64,000 nucleotides of DNA, from positions 1 through 64,000 of the forward strand of contig JAAFIL010000016.1 of NCBI GenBank assembly GCA_013297775.1, read 5' to 3'. The position numbers and the translations under genes were made by a program. The notes under the pieces were generated by a model. That model searched no databases. It was not told where the DNA came from and saw only the letters and a list, made by a program, of their open reading frames with translations. Source of the stretch: Bacteroidota bacterium (GTDB taxonomy: Bacteria; Bacteroidota; Bacteroidia; B-17B0; Aurantibacillaceae). Shown here piece after piece: positions 1 to 7,396 of this stretch; positions within the stretch are counted from its first letter, which is position 1; each line of letters starts with the position of its first letter.

Positions 1-50
1 ATTTAGGATTAATTTAAAAGTGTAAATTTGTATTAGGATTATTAACCAAA

Positions 51-386
51 ATGTGTCAACTAAATTCAGGACGAGACACAGCTCTATCAAAAAACAATGG
101 ACGAGCTTACAGTTTGCTAATAGTTTTAGTAGTCCCGTTGACTTACTACATTTTCCTCGAACTATTTCTTGGTCGGACACTTGGTAAATTTATTACAGGT
201 TCAATTGTGGTGGACAAAGACGGAAAAAGACCCGGAATTTTCAGAATAATTATTCGGACAGGTTGTAGATTTTTTCCGCATACTTTGTTTTCTGCTTTTT
301 TTCGTGACAGAATTTTCCACGACAAAATTTCGTCGACATTTGTGGTAGATAAAAACCGATGGACAGCGAAATATGAAATAATTTAA
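51..386 (+). pseudogene. RDD-family membrane protein, probably 5'-truncated
   Basis: The 111-residue product contains the second half of an RDD domain. A hydrophobic helix (about residues 22-40) leads into a GRTLGK motif and an IVVDKDGKRPG segment, and the HDKISSTFVVD motif near the C-terminus matches the usual end of the domain. RDD proteins are small polytopic inner-membrane proteins, some of them linked to ion or drug transport. The first transmembrane helix, with its conserved Arg and Asp, is missing: the start codon is followed by a polar stretch rather than a helix. Either the gene is 5'-truncated or the real start lies left of the window. A fuller RDD gene lies at 1153-2028. The family call is fairly sure; function is unknown. 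Confidence 0.55.
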
Positions 387-617
387 CAAGACAAACGCCC
401 TGTGAAGAATAAAGGTCTTGCTCTATTTTTTGCGTGTTAATACTCAAAAGTATAAATGGGAATAGCAAAAAACGACGCAAGGCCATAAACCTTTACCCGT
501 AATACGCAAGGACAGGTCGTCGTAAAAAATCAGCCAACAAATCCGTTACTTTAAGACTTGTTAACGACCCTTCAAGGACTTTGCCTTTTGCAATTTTTTT
601 TCTTAAATTTATTTATC

Positions 618-860
618 ATGAGTACTAGCCTTTACAGCAACAGTAATAAAAAACAAGTTGATAATTATCTTCCACTACTCTCTGCAAAACAGCAGACTTT
701 AGTTCTTGAAATGATTAAGAGTTGGCTAAACGTTGACAAAGACACAAAACGAATCACTCTTGCTCAATACAGTAAAGAGGTTAATGAAGCGGTTGCACGT
801 ATAGAAAAAGGTAATTCCGTTTCTCGTAAAGACACCTTTGAGAAATTATCTAAATGGTAA
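618..860 (+). CDS. Small antitoxin-like protein (orphan)
   Basis: An 80-residue, charged, helical protein begins at the ATG at 618. An in-frame start 60 bases upstream would add a poorly conserved hydrophobic leader, so the shorter form is preferred. The layout, with YLPLLSAKQQTLVLEMI near the N-terminus, then an EAVARIEKG segment and a C-terminal DTFEKLSKW, resembles short Bacteroidota antitoxins usually followed by a RelE/ParE-type toxin gene. No toxin ORF follows within the 292 bases before the next gene, so if the assignment is right this is an orphan. The resemblance is from remembered family patterns; function is inferred. Confidence 0.45.
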   Translation: MSTSLYSNSNKKQVDNYLPLLSAKQQTLVLEMIKSWLNVDKDTKRITLAQYSKEVNEAVARIEKGNSVSRKDTFEKLSKW

Positions 861-940
861 AACCTAATTCCTCCAAAATTGTTTAGGACAGAAACGCCCT
901 CGACCATTTTAAATAAATTATGGCTTTTCTGGCAAAACAA

Positions 941-997
941 AGCGATTAAGTGGCTAAGATTGTCAAAGCTGCTATAATCGCTCGGTTTGACAATTTT
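941..997 (+). other. Interleaved complementary segments (H-type pseudoknot candidate)
   Basis: Two pairs of complementary segments are interleaved in the order A-B-A'-B'. AGCGATTA at 941-948 pairs with TAATCGCT at 975-982. ATTGTCAAA at 959-967 pairs with TTTGACAAT at 986-994, and can extend to 956-967/986-997 with one G-U pair. The linkers are 7-10, 7 and 3 bases, compatible with an H-type pseudoknot in RNA. It lies in the 292-base gap between the antitoxin-like gene and the second RDD gene. No other gene is visible in that gap. Confidence 0.35.
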
Positions 998-1152
998 ACG
1001 TGCTTCGCTCTTTTTTTATTCCGCTACTTACAAACATTCGTATCTTTAAATAACCGTTTAGGCTGTTAGATAGAGGGGGTTTCAAAATGACACCTAAGTT
1101 TGCAGGCAAACCGTTATAGTTCACCAGCAGAAAAACACGAAAAGAAAATAAT

Positions 1153-2028
1153 ATGCAGACAACTACAATGATAAAAGTAATTACAGGTGCTAGAATAGCC
1201 TCTATGTTAATTGACCATGTTATTATGTCAATTATTGCAGCGGTATTTACCTTACCTATAATGTTGGGTAAATTATCAAGCGCTTTTGAGGTTTCACATT
1301 ATTCAAGTGATACACCAACAGACTATGGTTCTGCAATATACTTAATGATATTTGCTATGTCTTTATATATATGTAAGGACAGCATAAATGGACGCAGTAT
1401 TGCTAAACGAATACTTGGACATCAAATAATTGATAAGAAAACTGGATTGGTTGCAAATCCTTTGAAATGCTTTATACGAAATTTATTTATTGTTATTTGG
1501 CCTGTTGAAGTAATAATGGTTCTTATAAATCCAACTAGTAGACTTGGCGACAAAGTTGCAGGAACTGAAGTGGTTTACTTTGACAAAGAAAAAGAAGTAA
1601 TAAAAACTAATATCCCAAAAGTAATTTTGGCTTTTGTTCTTGCTTATGGTTTTCTATTTGTAATTCTATTGCCAATTATCCATTTATCAAAAAGTATAAC
1701 TCCTTCAACAGACAAAATTGAGGAATCGTTTTACAATAAAGAACTAAGCAATACAGCAAACAAAAGGTTTAATGACAGTTTACAACAATATATGTCAGCA
1801 GACATAAGGATTTATAACAAAACCGTAGCAAGTAGCAAAATGTATATTTCCGCAATTTTCAATTTAAAAGAAGATTATGAATTAGATGGCGAAGATTATG
1901 AAAAAATAAAACAGTTTTGTTACCAATTATTTATTGTAACAGTTGACAAGCCATTTACTGGTAGAATGCAATTTGTATATAAACATGGTGTAAAATTAAA
2001 TATCCAAGAAACAAAAATGGAGAATTAA
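1153..2028 (+). CDS. RDD family membrane protein
   Basis: This 291-residue inner-membrane protein has a full RDD domain. The first helix carries the conserved Arg and Asp (ARIASMLIDHVIM, residues about 13-25). A second helix lies near residues 60-78. The NGRSIAKRILGHQIID motif follows at about 84-100, then a third hydrophobic segment and SRLGDKVAGTEVVYF at about 134-150. A further helix (about 160-183) leads into a C-terminal tail of about 105 mostly polar residues, longer than in a minimal RDD protein. The ATG at 1153 is followed closely by the conserved domain. It is co-directional with the truncated RDD gene at 51-386. The transported substrate, if any, cannot be told. Confidence 0.75.
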   Translation: MQTTTMIKVITGARIASMLIDHVIMSIIAAVFTLPIMLGKLSSAFEVSHYSSDTPTDYGSAIYLMIFAMSLYICKDSINGRSIAKRILGHQIIDKKTGLVANPLKCFIRNLFIVIWPVEVIMVLINPTSRLGDKVAGTEVVYFDKEKEVIKTNIPKVILAFVLAYGFLFVILLPIIHLSKSITPSTDKIEESFYNKELSNTANKRFNDSLQQYMSADIRIYNKTVASSKMYISAIFNLKEDYELDGEDYEKIKQFCYQLFIVTVDKPFTGRMQFVYKHGVKLNIQETKMEN

Positions 2029-2339
2029 ACTTTGTATGGCTAGTGAAATATAATACACGCTTTATTCAATTTGGACGGAAGTATAAGGAATTTGCAAAAG
2101 TTATTCCTTCGGGAAAGATAGTTATTTATGCTTTGCAAATGGCTAAAAAATATTTAGCTTTATTAGTAACCTTTCTTTAGATAATGCTTCAAATCCCAAA
2201 TTGAAATAAATTCTGAAACCGTCAGGTTGTGAAAAAACTCAAATGAAATCGCTGAGAATCGCTTAAACGTTTTTTACTCGTGTAGGCACTCTAATAAAAA
2301 AATGAGTAATTTAGTTTCTCATAGGTTACCTCTGCTGCC
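2029..2339. other. Gene-free stretch with a weak inverted repeat
   Basis: There is no convincing ORF here. CAATTTGG at 2067-2074 is complementary to CCAAATTG at 2196-2203, and smaller inverted segments (around TTTGCAAA) lie between, so the stretch could be a decayed palindromic repeat. It matches neither family A nor family B at its ends. Confidence 0.3.
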
Positions 2340-2355
2340 ATGCAAAGAAACAATG

Positions 2356-3032
2356 ATGAAACACTTAATAATCTGTATTTCCGTTCTACTTTTACTTACA
2401 TCTTGCGATACTCCGCAAAAGAAAATCCTGTAATAGAACGATCATCACTTTCCTTCACATCATTATCCAATCTTCCTGAAACGTACAATAAATATTCGGG
2501 TATTGAAATAGTAAATAGTGGACCAAGAGGTGGTGTGTATAATAGCCGTTTCAAATCGTATGACTATAGACTATTTAGAGTACAACTAAGAAATGACACG
2601 GCGTCCCCATTCGAGTTGAACATCAAGTTTCCTAACAAGCCCACAGTTTTATTTCCAGATACAAATCAGTTTGTAAACGTTTTTTTATTTCCAGACGATT
2701 TGACTCCCGATACTGTTCAAGACGTATATAATTTTGGGATTAGGAATTTAGAATCATTTTTAGATTCGAGCTTAAATAAACCCATCGAATTAATGAAATT
2801 AATTAAACCCAACGAAGTGCACATTATTTATATTGGAGTTATTACAGGCGAACTCGCAAGGGCGAAATTATTCATCAAGGGACAAGATGCTGATAGTTCA
2901 TTTCCAGCTATAAAATCTGATATAGTTGCCACCAACGATAAAACTACGCTTAATCTAGTTTTTGGTTTAGCAATTAATCCTCCTCAACATTATTCGTTGA
3001 TTCATTGCGGAAAAATCAATTTCAAAAAATAG
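2356..3032 (+). pseudogene. Lipoprotein gene with a frameshift after the lipobox
   Basis: From the ATG at 2356 one frame encodes a clear lipoprotein signal (MKHLIICISVLLLLTSC, the Cys being the lipidation site) and then stops at 2431-2433. The body of the protein continues in another frame from about position 2421 (ENPVIERSS onward) to the stop ending at 3032. One extra A in the four-A run at 2417-2420 would join the frames as ...DTPQKENPVIE.... The whole product would be about 226 residues. The body is a beta-rich, unrecognised domain with no transmembrane helix. A longer ORF starting at 2340 lacks any export signal and is probably not the native reading. The cause is either a sequencing slip in a homopolymer or a real loss of function. 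Confidence 0.6.
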
Positions 3033-3041
3033 TGAAGATAA

Positions 3042-3150
3042 TTTAGCTGATAAACCCACTCAAGAAGTATTTAATAAAATGCTGTTGAACTATTCTAAAG
3101 ATTACCGAATCGAAAATGATTTTAAAATTATTTGGCGAGCCATAGATTTA
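3042..3150 (+). pseudogene. 109-bp fragment of the 3' end of a GT2 glycosyltransferase gene
   Basis: These 109 bases are identical, base for base, to 46189-46297, the last codons of the glycosyltransferase gene at 44351-46309. The fragment has no start codon and cannot make a protein alone. It ends three bases before a family A repeat (3154-3313). The perfect identity implies a recent duplication or gene-conversion event. Confidence 0.9.
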
Positions 3151-3153
3151 CTA

Positions 3154-3313
3154 TACCAATATCGGTTCTAAAAGATACAAGTTGAACCAGAATTATTTTT
3201 CTTTTAGGCGACGAAAAAATTACAGGCGTAGCGAGGCCTACGGATATAATTTTTGAGGAAGTATAAGAGAAAAAGAAACTGGGTCAACGTATCTTTTAGA
3301 AATGATGTTGGTA
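3154..3313 (+). repeat. Family A palindromic repeat, copy A1 (160 bp)
   Basis: First of four copies of a 160-bp element; the others are at 46487-46646, 54967-55126 and 63885 to the window end. The left end TACCAATATCGGTTCTAAAA and the complement of the right end TACCAACATCATTTCTAAAA match closely, and complementarity continues imperfectly to the centre. The element is therefore a long imperfect palindrome with arms of about 80 bases. It encodes no protein. It lies between the end of the broken lipoprotein locus and the converging T9SS gene. Confidence 0.9.
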
Positions 3314-3353
3314 TTTGGCAGTTAACTATCTCTTAGAGTTAATCACGTTAAGA

Positions 3354-4784
3354 TTATCGAACTACATTTATTTTTTGAATAGACTCATGTCCTAGGTCAT
3401 CCTTAACCTTTAAAAAGTATAACCCAGCCGAAACATGTTCCATTAAAATTGTTGATTCTGTTAAATAAGCAGTAGCAAGTTGATAGAGGCGTTGTCCTGC
3501 TATATTGTATAATTCTACTTGTGTAAATGGTTTATCGGATCGGATGTACAATGTATTAGTAACTGGGTTAGGATAAACAACTAAGTTAAATGTACCCGCT
3601 TGCTCTTGGATGGAATTACAGCCGCTCACAAGTAAATTTACTGTCGAAGAGCTAGTACAGTTATTTATCGTATTAGCTGTTACTGTATAAATTAAAGCGG
3701 CTGTTGCATTAGAAACAGAAGGGTTTGCCAAAAATGCGTTATTTAAAAATGTGGTAGGTTGCCAACTATAAGTTAGTGTGTTTACTGCCGGACTGGCATC
3801 TATACCTAATAAGACATTTGGTCGCCGAAAAGTAAGCATAGAAGGTGCCATGGTGGTGCTACATAAACTGGTTATGTCAGAGTATTGCATGGCTAATTTA
3901 TTTACTGGGGTAACAGAAGACTCCATGAAAGGATTAATAGTATAAGGATTTTGAGTTATCAAACTGTAACAAAAGTCAATTAATAAATCGGAAGTCCCAT
4001 TCCAATAAAAATAAGTTTGTAAATGATGTGTGTTTAATCCAACAACTGGAACATAGGTACCACTAGAAGTATAAACCTGTGTAAAGCCAACATTATCAAA
4101 GCTACTCAGCGATAACGAAAATAAACTAACCGCTTTCATTTTAATAGTAAAATTAGGTAATGCTCCTACGGGTGCTCCAAATCCAAATACTTTAAGCCCC
4201 ACCGATTTAATTAAACCTTGTGTGTAACCTTGTGCGGTTAATTCGCTGGCATTTATTAAAATTTGGTGCCGAGTATTTTTGTACCAATTTCCGTAGAGAC
4301 AAGGCCAACCTGCTAAGGTATTTTTTATGGTGTCATTTCCAATAGCTACAAAGGTTTGCGATGCAGATGCATATTGGTTACAGGTATTACTTGGCAAGCC
4401 ATTGCAAGTAACAGACAGCGCATTAGAACCACCAGAACAGATAACTGAATTTTGTAGGGATGCTTGAATGGGAATAGAAATTGTATTAATATTAAAATTT
4501 CCGGTGTAAATAGATACACCATCGGAAGTACGATACGTGTAGGTGCCCACGCCTAAGCCTATAATAGAGTCTTTTTTACTAATTAAACTCGAATTAGTGT
4601 AAGAAAAGGCTGAGCCTGTTACAGAAAATGAATAAGGGCCATTTTGATTGGTAGTTATTTTAAGAACGACCGATCCGTTGTTTTGTCCAGCACAAGTATT
4701 AATGATGTTGGTTACCTGTGTTGTGTTTTGCGCTTTTAGCATAACCATGCCAGCTACGAGTAGAGTTGTAAAAAGTAATTTCAT
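3354..4784 (-). CDS. Secreted protein with T9SS type A sorting domain
   Basis: The 476-residue protein begins with a signal peptide ending in KAQ (residues 1-19). It continues with beta-rich, Ser/Thr/Asn-rich repeats and ends with a T9SS type A sorting domain over the last 75-80 residues (VVYPNPVTNTLYI, ELYNIAGQRLY, VSAGLYFLKV, ending in KINVVR). Type IX secretion carries such proteins across the outer membrane and usually anchors them at the surface or releases them. Two Cys-containing Ig/PKD-like segments (around VICSGGSNALSV and the NCTSSSTVNLLVSGC stretch) resemble those of Bacteroidota adhesins. There is no catalytic motif. The specific role is unknown; the export route is well supported. 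Confidence 0.8.
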   Translation of the reverse strand: MKLLFTTLLVAGMVMLKAQNTTQVTNIINTCAGQNNGSVVLKITTNQNGPYSFSVTGSAFSYTNSSLISKKDSIIGLGVGTYTYRTSDGVSIYTGNFNINTISIPIQASLQNSVICSGGSNALSVTCNGLPSNTCNQYASASQTFVAIGNDTIKNTLAGWPCLYGNWYKNTRHQILINASELTAQGYTQGLIKSVGLKVFGFGAPVGALPNFTIKMKAVSLFSLSLSSFDNVGFTQVYTSSGTYVPVVGLNTHHLQTYFYWNGTSDLLIDFCYSLITQNPYTINPFMESSVTPVNKLAMQYSDITSLCSTTMAPSMLTFRRPNVLLGIDASPAVNTLTYSWQPTTFLNNAFLANPSVSNATAALIYTVTANTINNCTSSSTVNLLVSGCNSIQEQAGTFNLVVYPNPVTNTLYIRSDKPFTQVELYNIAGQRLYQLATAYLTESTILMEHVSAGLYFLKVKDDLGHESIQKINVVR

Positions 4785-5029
4785 GCCTTTTATTTTTAAA
4801 TTTAATAATGGATTAAGAAATGCTATTTCATAAAGGGGATGAACTAAAAATTACATTTTCTTTTTAATTTTCAAACTAAGATACTAATTTTTTTATGACA
4901 CAATAAAAAATGGCATGGTGCTATTTCTTAACTCAATAAATTATTTTGAAGGCTTAACATTATTCTTCGTTATTACGTTGCGTATATTTACACCCTAAAA
5001 CCTTTTGAATGTAAAGGTGTTTCTTAATT

Positions 5030-6121
5030 ATGACAATTGCTGCCTTAGCCGATTGGTTGCCGCTTAAAGGTCAACCTTTATTAATTAGCGGACCCTGTGG
5101 TGCCGAAACACCTGATCAGGTTCTCGAAACGGCGCGTTTATTGCAAACCCATACCTCCATCAGTTTATTTAGAGCAGGTATTTGGAAACCCCGCACACGC
5201 CCTAATGCCTTCGAGGGTGTTGGCGAAATTGGTTTACACTGGCTAAAAGAGGTGCAGGCTTTGGGTTTAAAAACTACTACCGAAGTAGCCAATGCACAAC
5301 ATACCGAGTTAGCTTTAAAGCATGGGGTAGATGTGTTGTGGATAGGCGCACGCACCACCGTTAACCCATTTAGTGTGCAAGAAATTGCCGATGTGCTAAA
5401 AGGCGTAGATATTCCGGTGATGATTAAAAATCCCATTCATGCTGATTTACAACTTTGGTTAGGTGCTATTGAACGGGTTGCTAATAGTGGCATCACCAAA
5501 CTGGCCGCCATTCACCGCGGGTTTCATGTGTATGGAAAAACCAAATACCGCAACAAGCCATTTTGGCAATTGCCTATTGAATTGAGAACCATTTTACCGC
5601 ATTTGCCCATCATTTGCGACCCGAGCCATATTACAGGTAAACGCGAATTAATTTTACCTGTTGCACAAAAGGCTTTAGACTTGGGCATGGATGGCTTAAT
5701 GATTGAATCGCATTTAGACCCCAGCGTGGCTTTAAGCGATGCGCAACAACAATTAACCCCCTTCGATTTAAGCACTTTACTAAAACAATTAGTTATTCGG
5801 AGTGGGAGTGTGGCTAATCCGTTTTTGATGGATAAGTTGATGACCTTACGAAATAACATTGATGAAATTGATGAAGAAGTTTTGAATTTATTAAAGCGTC
5901 GTGTGCAAGTGATTGAAGAAATGGGTGTTTACAAAAAAGAGCATGGCATTCAAATTTTTCAATTAGAACGTTGGCAAGAAATTTTAAGAACCCGTTCGCA
6001 GTTAGCCGAAAAATTAGGGCTATCGCGTCAACACGTTGAAAAGCTTTGCCAATTGCTACACGAAGAAAGTATCAAAATACAAAATGAAGTGATGAATCGT
6101 AAGTTGGAGGAACGTGCGTAG
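5030..6121 (+). CDS. aroG: Bifunctional DAHP synthase / chorismate mutase
   Basis: This 363-residue cytosolic enzyme joins the first step of the shikimate pathway (phosphoenolpyruvate plus erythrose 4-phosphate to DAHP) to chorismate mutase, the branch point to phenylalanine and tyrosine. Residues 1-260 form a type I-beta DAHP synthase barrel: ISGPCGAET near the start, FRAGIWKPRTRP, TEVAN, LWIGARTT, IKNP, CDPSHITGKR and IESHLDP all fit the family. Residues about 268-360 are an AroQ-type helical chorismate mutase (LRNNIDEIDEEVLNLLKRR...). This fusion is usual in Bacteroidota, where the mutase domain also takes part in feedback regulation. It stands alone here, with no other aro genes adjacent. 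The ATG at 5030 sits directly before the conserved domain. Confidence 0.93.
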   Translation: MTIAALADWLPLKGQPLLISGPCGAETPDQVLETARLLQTHTSISLFRAGIWKPRTRPNAFEGVGEIGLHWLKEVQALGLKTTTEVANAQHTELALKHGVDVLWIGARTTVNPFSVQEIADVLKGVDIPVMIKNPIHADLQLWLGAIERVANSGITKLAAIHRGFHVYGKTKYRNKPFWQLPIELRTILPHLPIICDPSHITGKRELILPVAQKALDLGMDGLMIESHLDPSVALSDAQQQLTPFDLSTLLKQLVIRSGSVANPFLMDKLMTLRNNIDEIDEEVLNLLKRRVQVIEEMGVYKKEHGIQIFQLERWQEILRTRSQLAEKLGLSRQHVEKLCQLLHEESIKIQNEVMNRKLEERA

Positions 6122-6285
6122 AACCCAAAGAGTGGGGGTCTTTTACCGTTTAACGTTTTCAAAAATAAGTTAGCCGAAAAATTAAACTGATTCAGCGTTT
6201 TTTAAAAAAGATATTTTAAAGTTTATGTAATTTTGTACCATTCCAATCATAGGTTTAGTTTTTTGGTTATGTGAAAGGAAACGTT

Positions 6286-6353
6286 TACTATTTGTTTTGG
6301 TTGTTGCAAATAGTAGCACTAATGGAAAAGCCTCTGCATAAGAGGCTTTTTTT
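6286..6353 (+). terminator. Two-hairpin segment ending in an intrinsic terminator
   Basis: A perfect stem, TACTATTTG (6286-6294) with CAAATAGTA (6307-6315), is followed by a second perfect 10-bp stem, AAAAGCCTCT (6326-6335) with AGAGGCTTTT (6341-6350), running into a T tract. The second hairpin is a classic rho-independent terminator. It lies 205 bases after aroG and 64 bases before the next gene, so it may end the aroG transcript, or end a short separate RNA whose body is the first hairpin. Confidence 0.7.
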
Positions 6354-6416
6354 ATTGGATGTATTAGGCTCAATAATTTAACTTGAAATTTTCTGAATAA
6401 GCCTTAATTTTACAAC

Positions 6417-7376
6417 ATGATATTTATCAAAACCTTTTGTTTGAAAACAGTTTTGGCGCACTTTCTTTCCATTTGTTTAGGTTTGGTTTTTTTGTTTTCG
6501 GGTTGGACAAAGCTGAAGCCTATTATTGAAACTTTTGAATTTACGTTTATTGATATTGGTATTGCCAATTGGTATGTGGCACCGCTTTTAGCAAGGCTGA
6601 TGATTGGCTTAGAATTTTTTGTTGGTGTTTTACTTATTGCGGGGTTTAAGCTCCGAAAATTAACGCTTCCTTTATCGGCAGGTATTCTTCTTTTTTTTAC
6701 GATTTATCTTGTTTTACAAATAGCGATAGCGGGTAACACGGGCAATTGTGGCTGTTTTGGCGAAGCGTATAAAATGACACCAGGTATGGCTATTTTGAAA
6801 AATGGAATCATGCTCGTTGTGTGTGGGGTTGTTTACTGGCTTTGTGTGGGTTGGAGTGGTAAGAACGATAAGTTGTGGTTGAGTTTGGTTGGTGTTACGG
6901 CTGCTATTTTACCGTTTATAGTAAATCCCGTAGAATACACTTACAGTTCTAACAACTTAAACGAAACCGTTAATTACGCCTTAGATACTCAACTTTTGTA
7001 TGAACCTAGCCATCCCGAAAAAGTAGAAGTGCCCCAAGTAGATTTTAGAACTGGCAAACATATTGTGGCTTTTTTAAGTTTAACTTGTCCGCATTGCCGC
7101 GTTGCCGCTAAAAAGTTTTACCTCATTAAAAAAAATAATCCGAGTTTACCAATTTACTTTGTTTTAAATGGAGATCGCAGGGCTTATGAAGAGTTTGCCG
7201 AAGATACCAAAGCAAGCAATATTCCGTATTCGTTTTGCCTCGGCGAAAGTTTTATAAATTTAGCTGGCGTCAATTTACCACGTATTTATTATTTAGAAAA
7301 TAGAGTGGTTACTAAAAAGGTAGATTACTTTGAACTCAACCAATATCACATCGAGGAATGGTTAAATAAAAAGTAA
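6417..7376 (+). CDS. DoxX/MauE-like membrane protein with thioredoxin-like C-terminal domain
   Basis: The first 165 residues of this 319-residue protein hold four or five membrane helices of the DoxX/MauE type, with the family motif FLFSGWTKL (about 25-33) and a periplasm-side NCGCFGE motif at 110-116 (Cys111, Cys113). After a linker, residues about 205-319 look like a thioredoxin-fold domain with a CPHC active-site motif at 224-227. MauE-like proteins help form disulphides, and this arrangement recurs in Bacteroidota as a redox-associated membrane protein. A thiol-oxidoreductase role across the inner membrane is inferred. It is a single gene after the terminator at 6326-6353 and converges on the TonB receptor gene with a 20-base gap. 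Confidence 0.75.
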   Translation: MIFIKTFCLKTVLAHFLSICLGLVFLFSGWTKLKPIIETFEFTFIDIGIANWYVAPLLARLMIGLEFFVGVLLIAGFKLRKLTLPLSAGILLFFTIYLVLQIAIAGNTGNCGCFGEAYKMTPGMAILKNGIMLVVCGVVYWLCVGWSGKNDKLWLSLVGVTAAILPFIVNPVEYTYSSNNLNETVNYALDTQLLYEPSHPEKVEVPQVDFRTGKHIVAFLSLTCPHCRVAAKKFYLIKKNNPSLPIYFVLNGDRRAYEEFAEDTKASNIPYSFCLGESFINLAGVNLPRIYYLENRVVTKKVDYFELNQYHIEEWLNKK

Positions 7377-7396
7377 GATGAATAGTGCGTATGCTA

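Noticed and set aside
51-3032. Possible integron cassette array
   Set aside because: The same-strand small genes suggested cassettes, and a GTTAGAT core-like site occurs near 1065, but no paired attC sites with matching inverted cores could be found and there is no integrase gene.
6182-6373. A 63-codon minus-strand ORF between aroG and the DoxX-like gene
   Set aside because: It runs through the terminator hairpins, and its product has no recognisable features.
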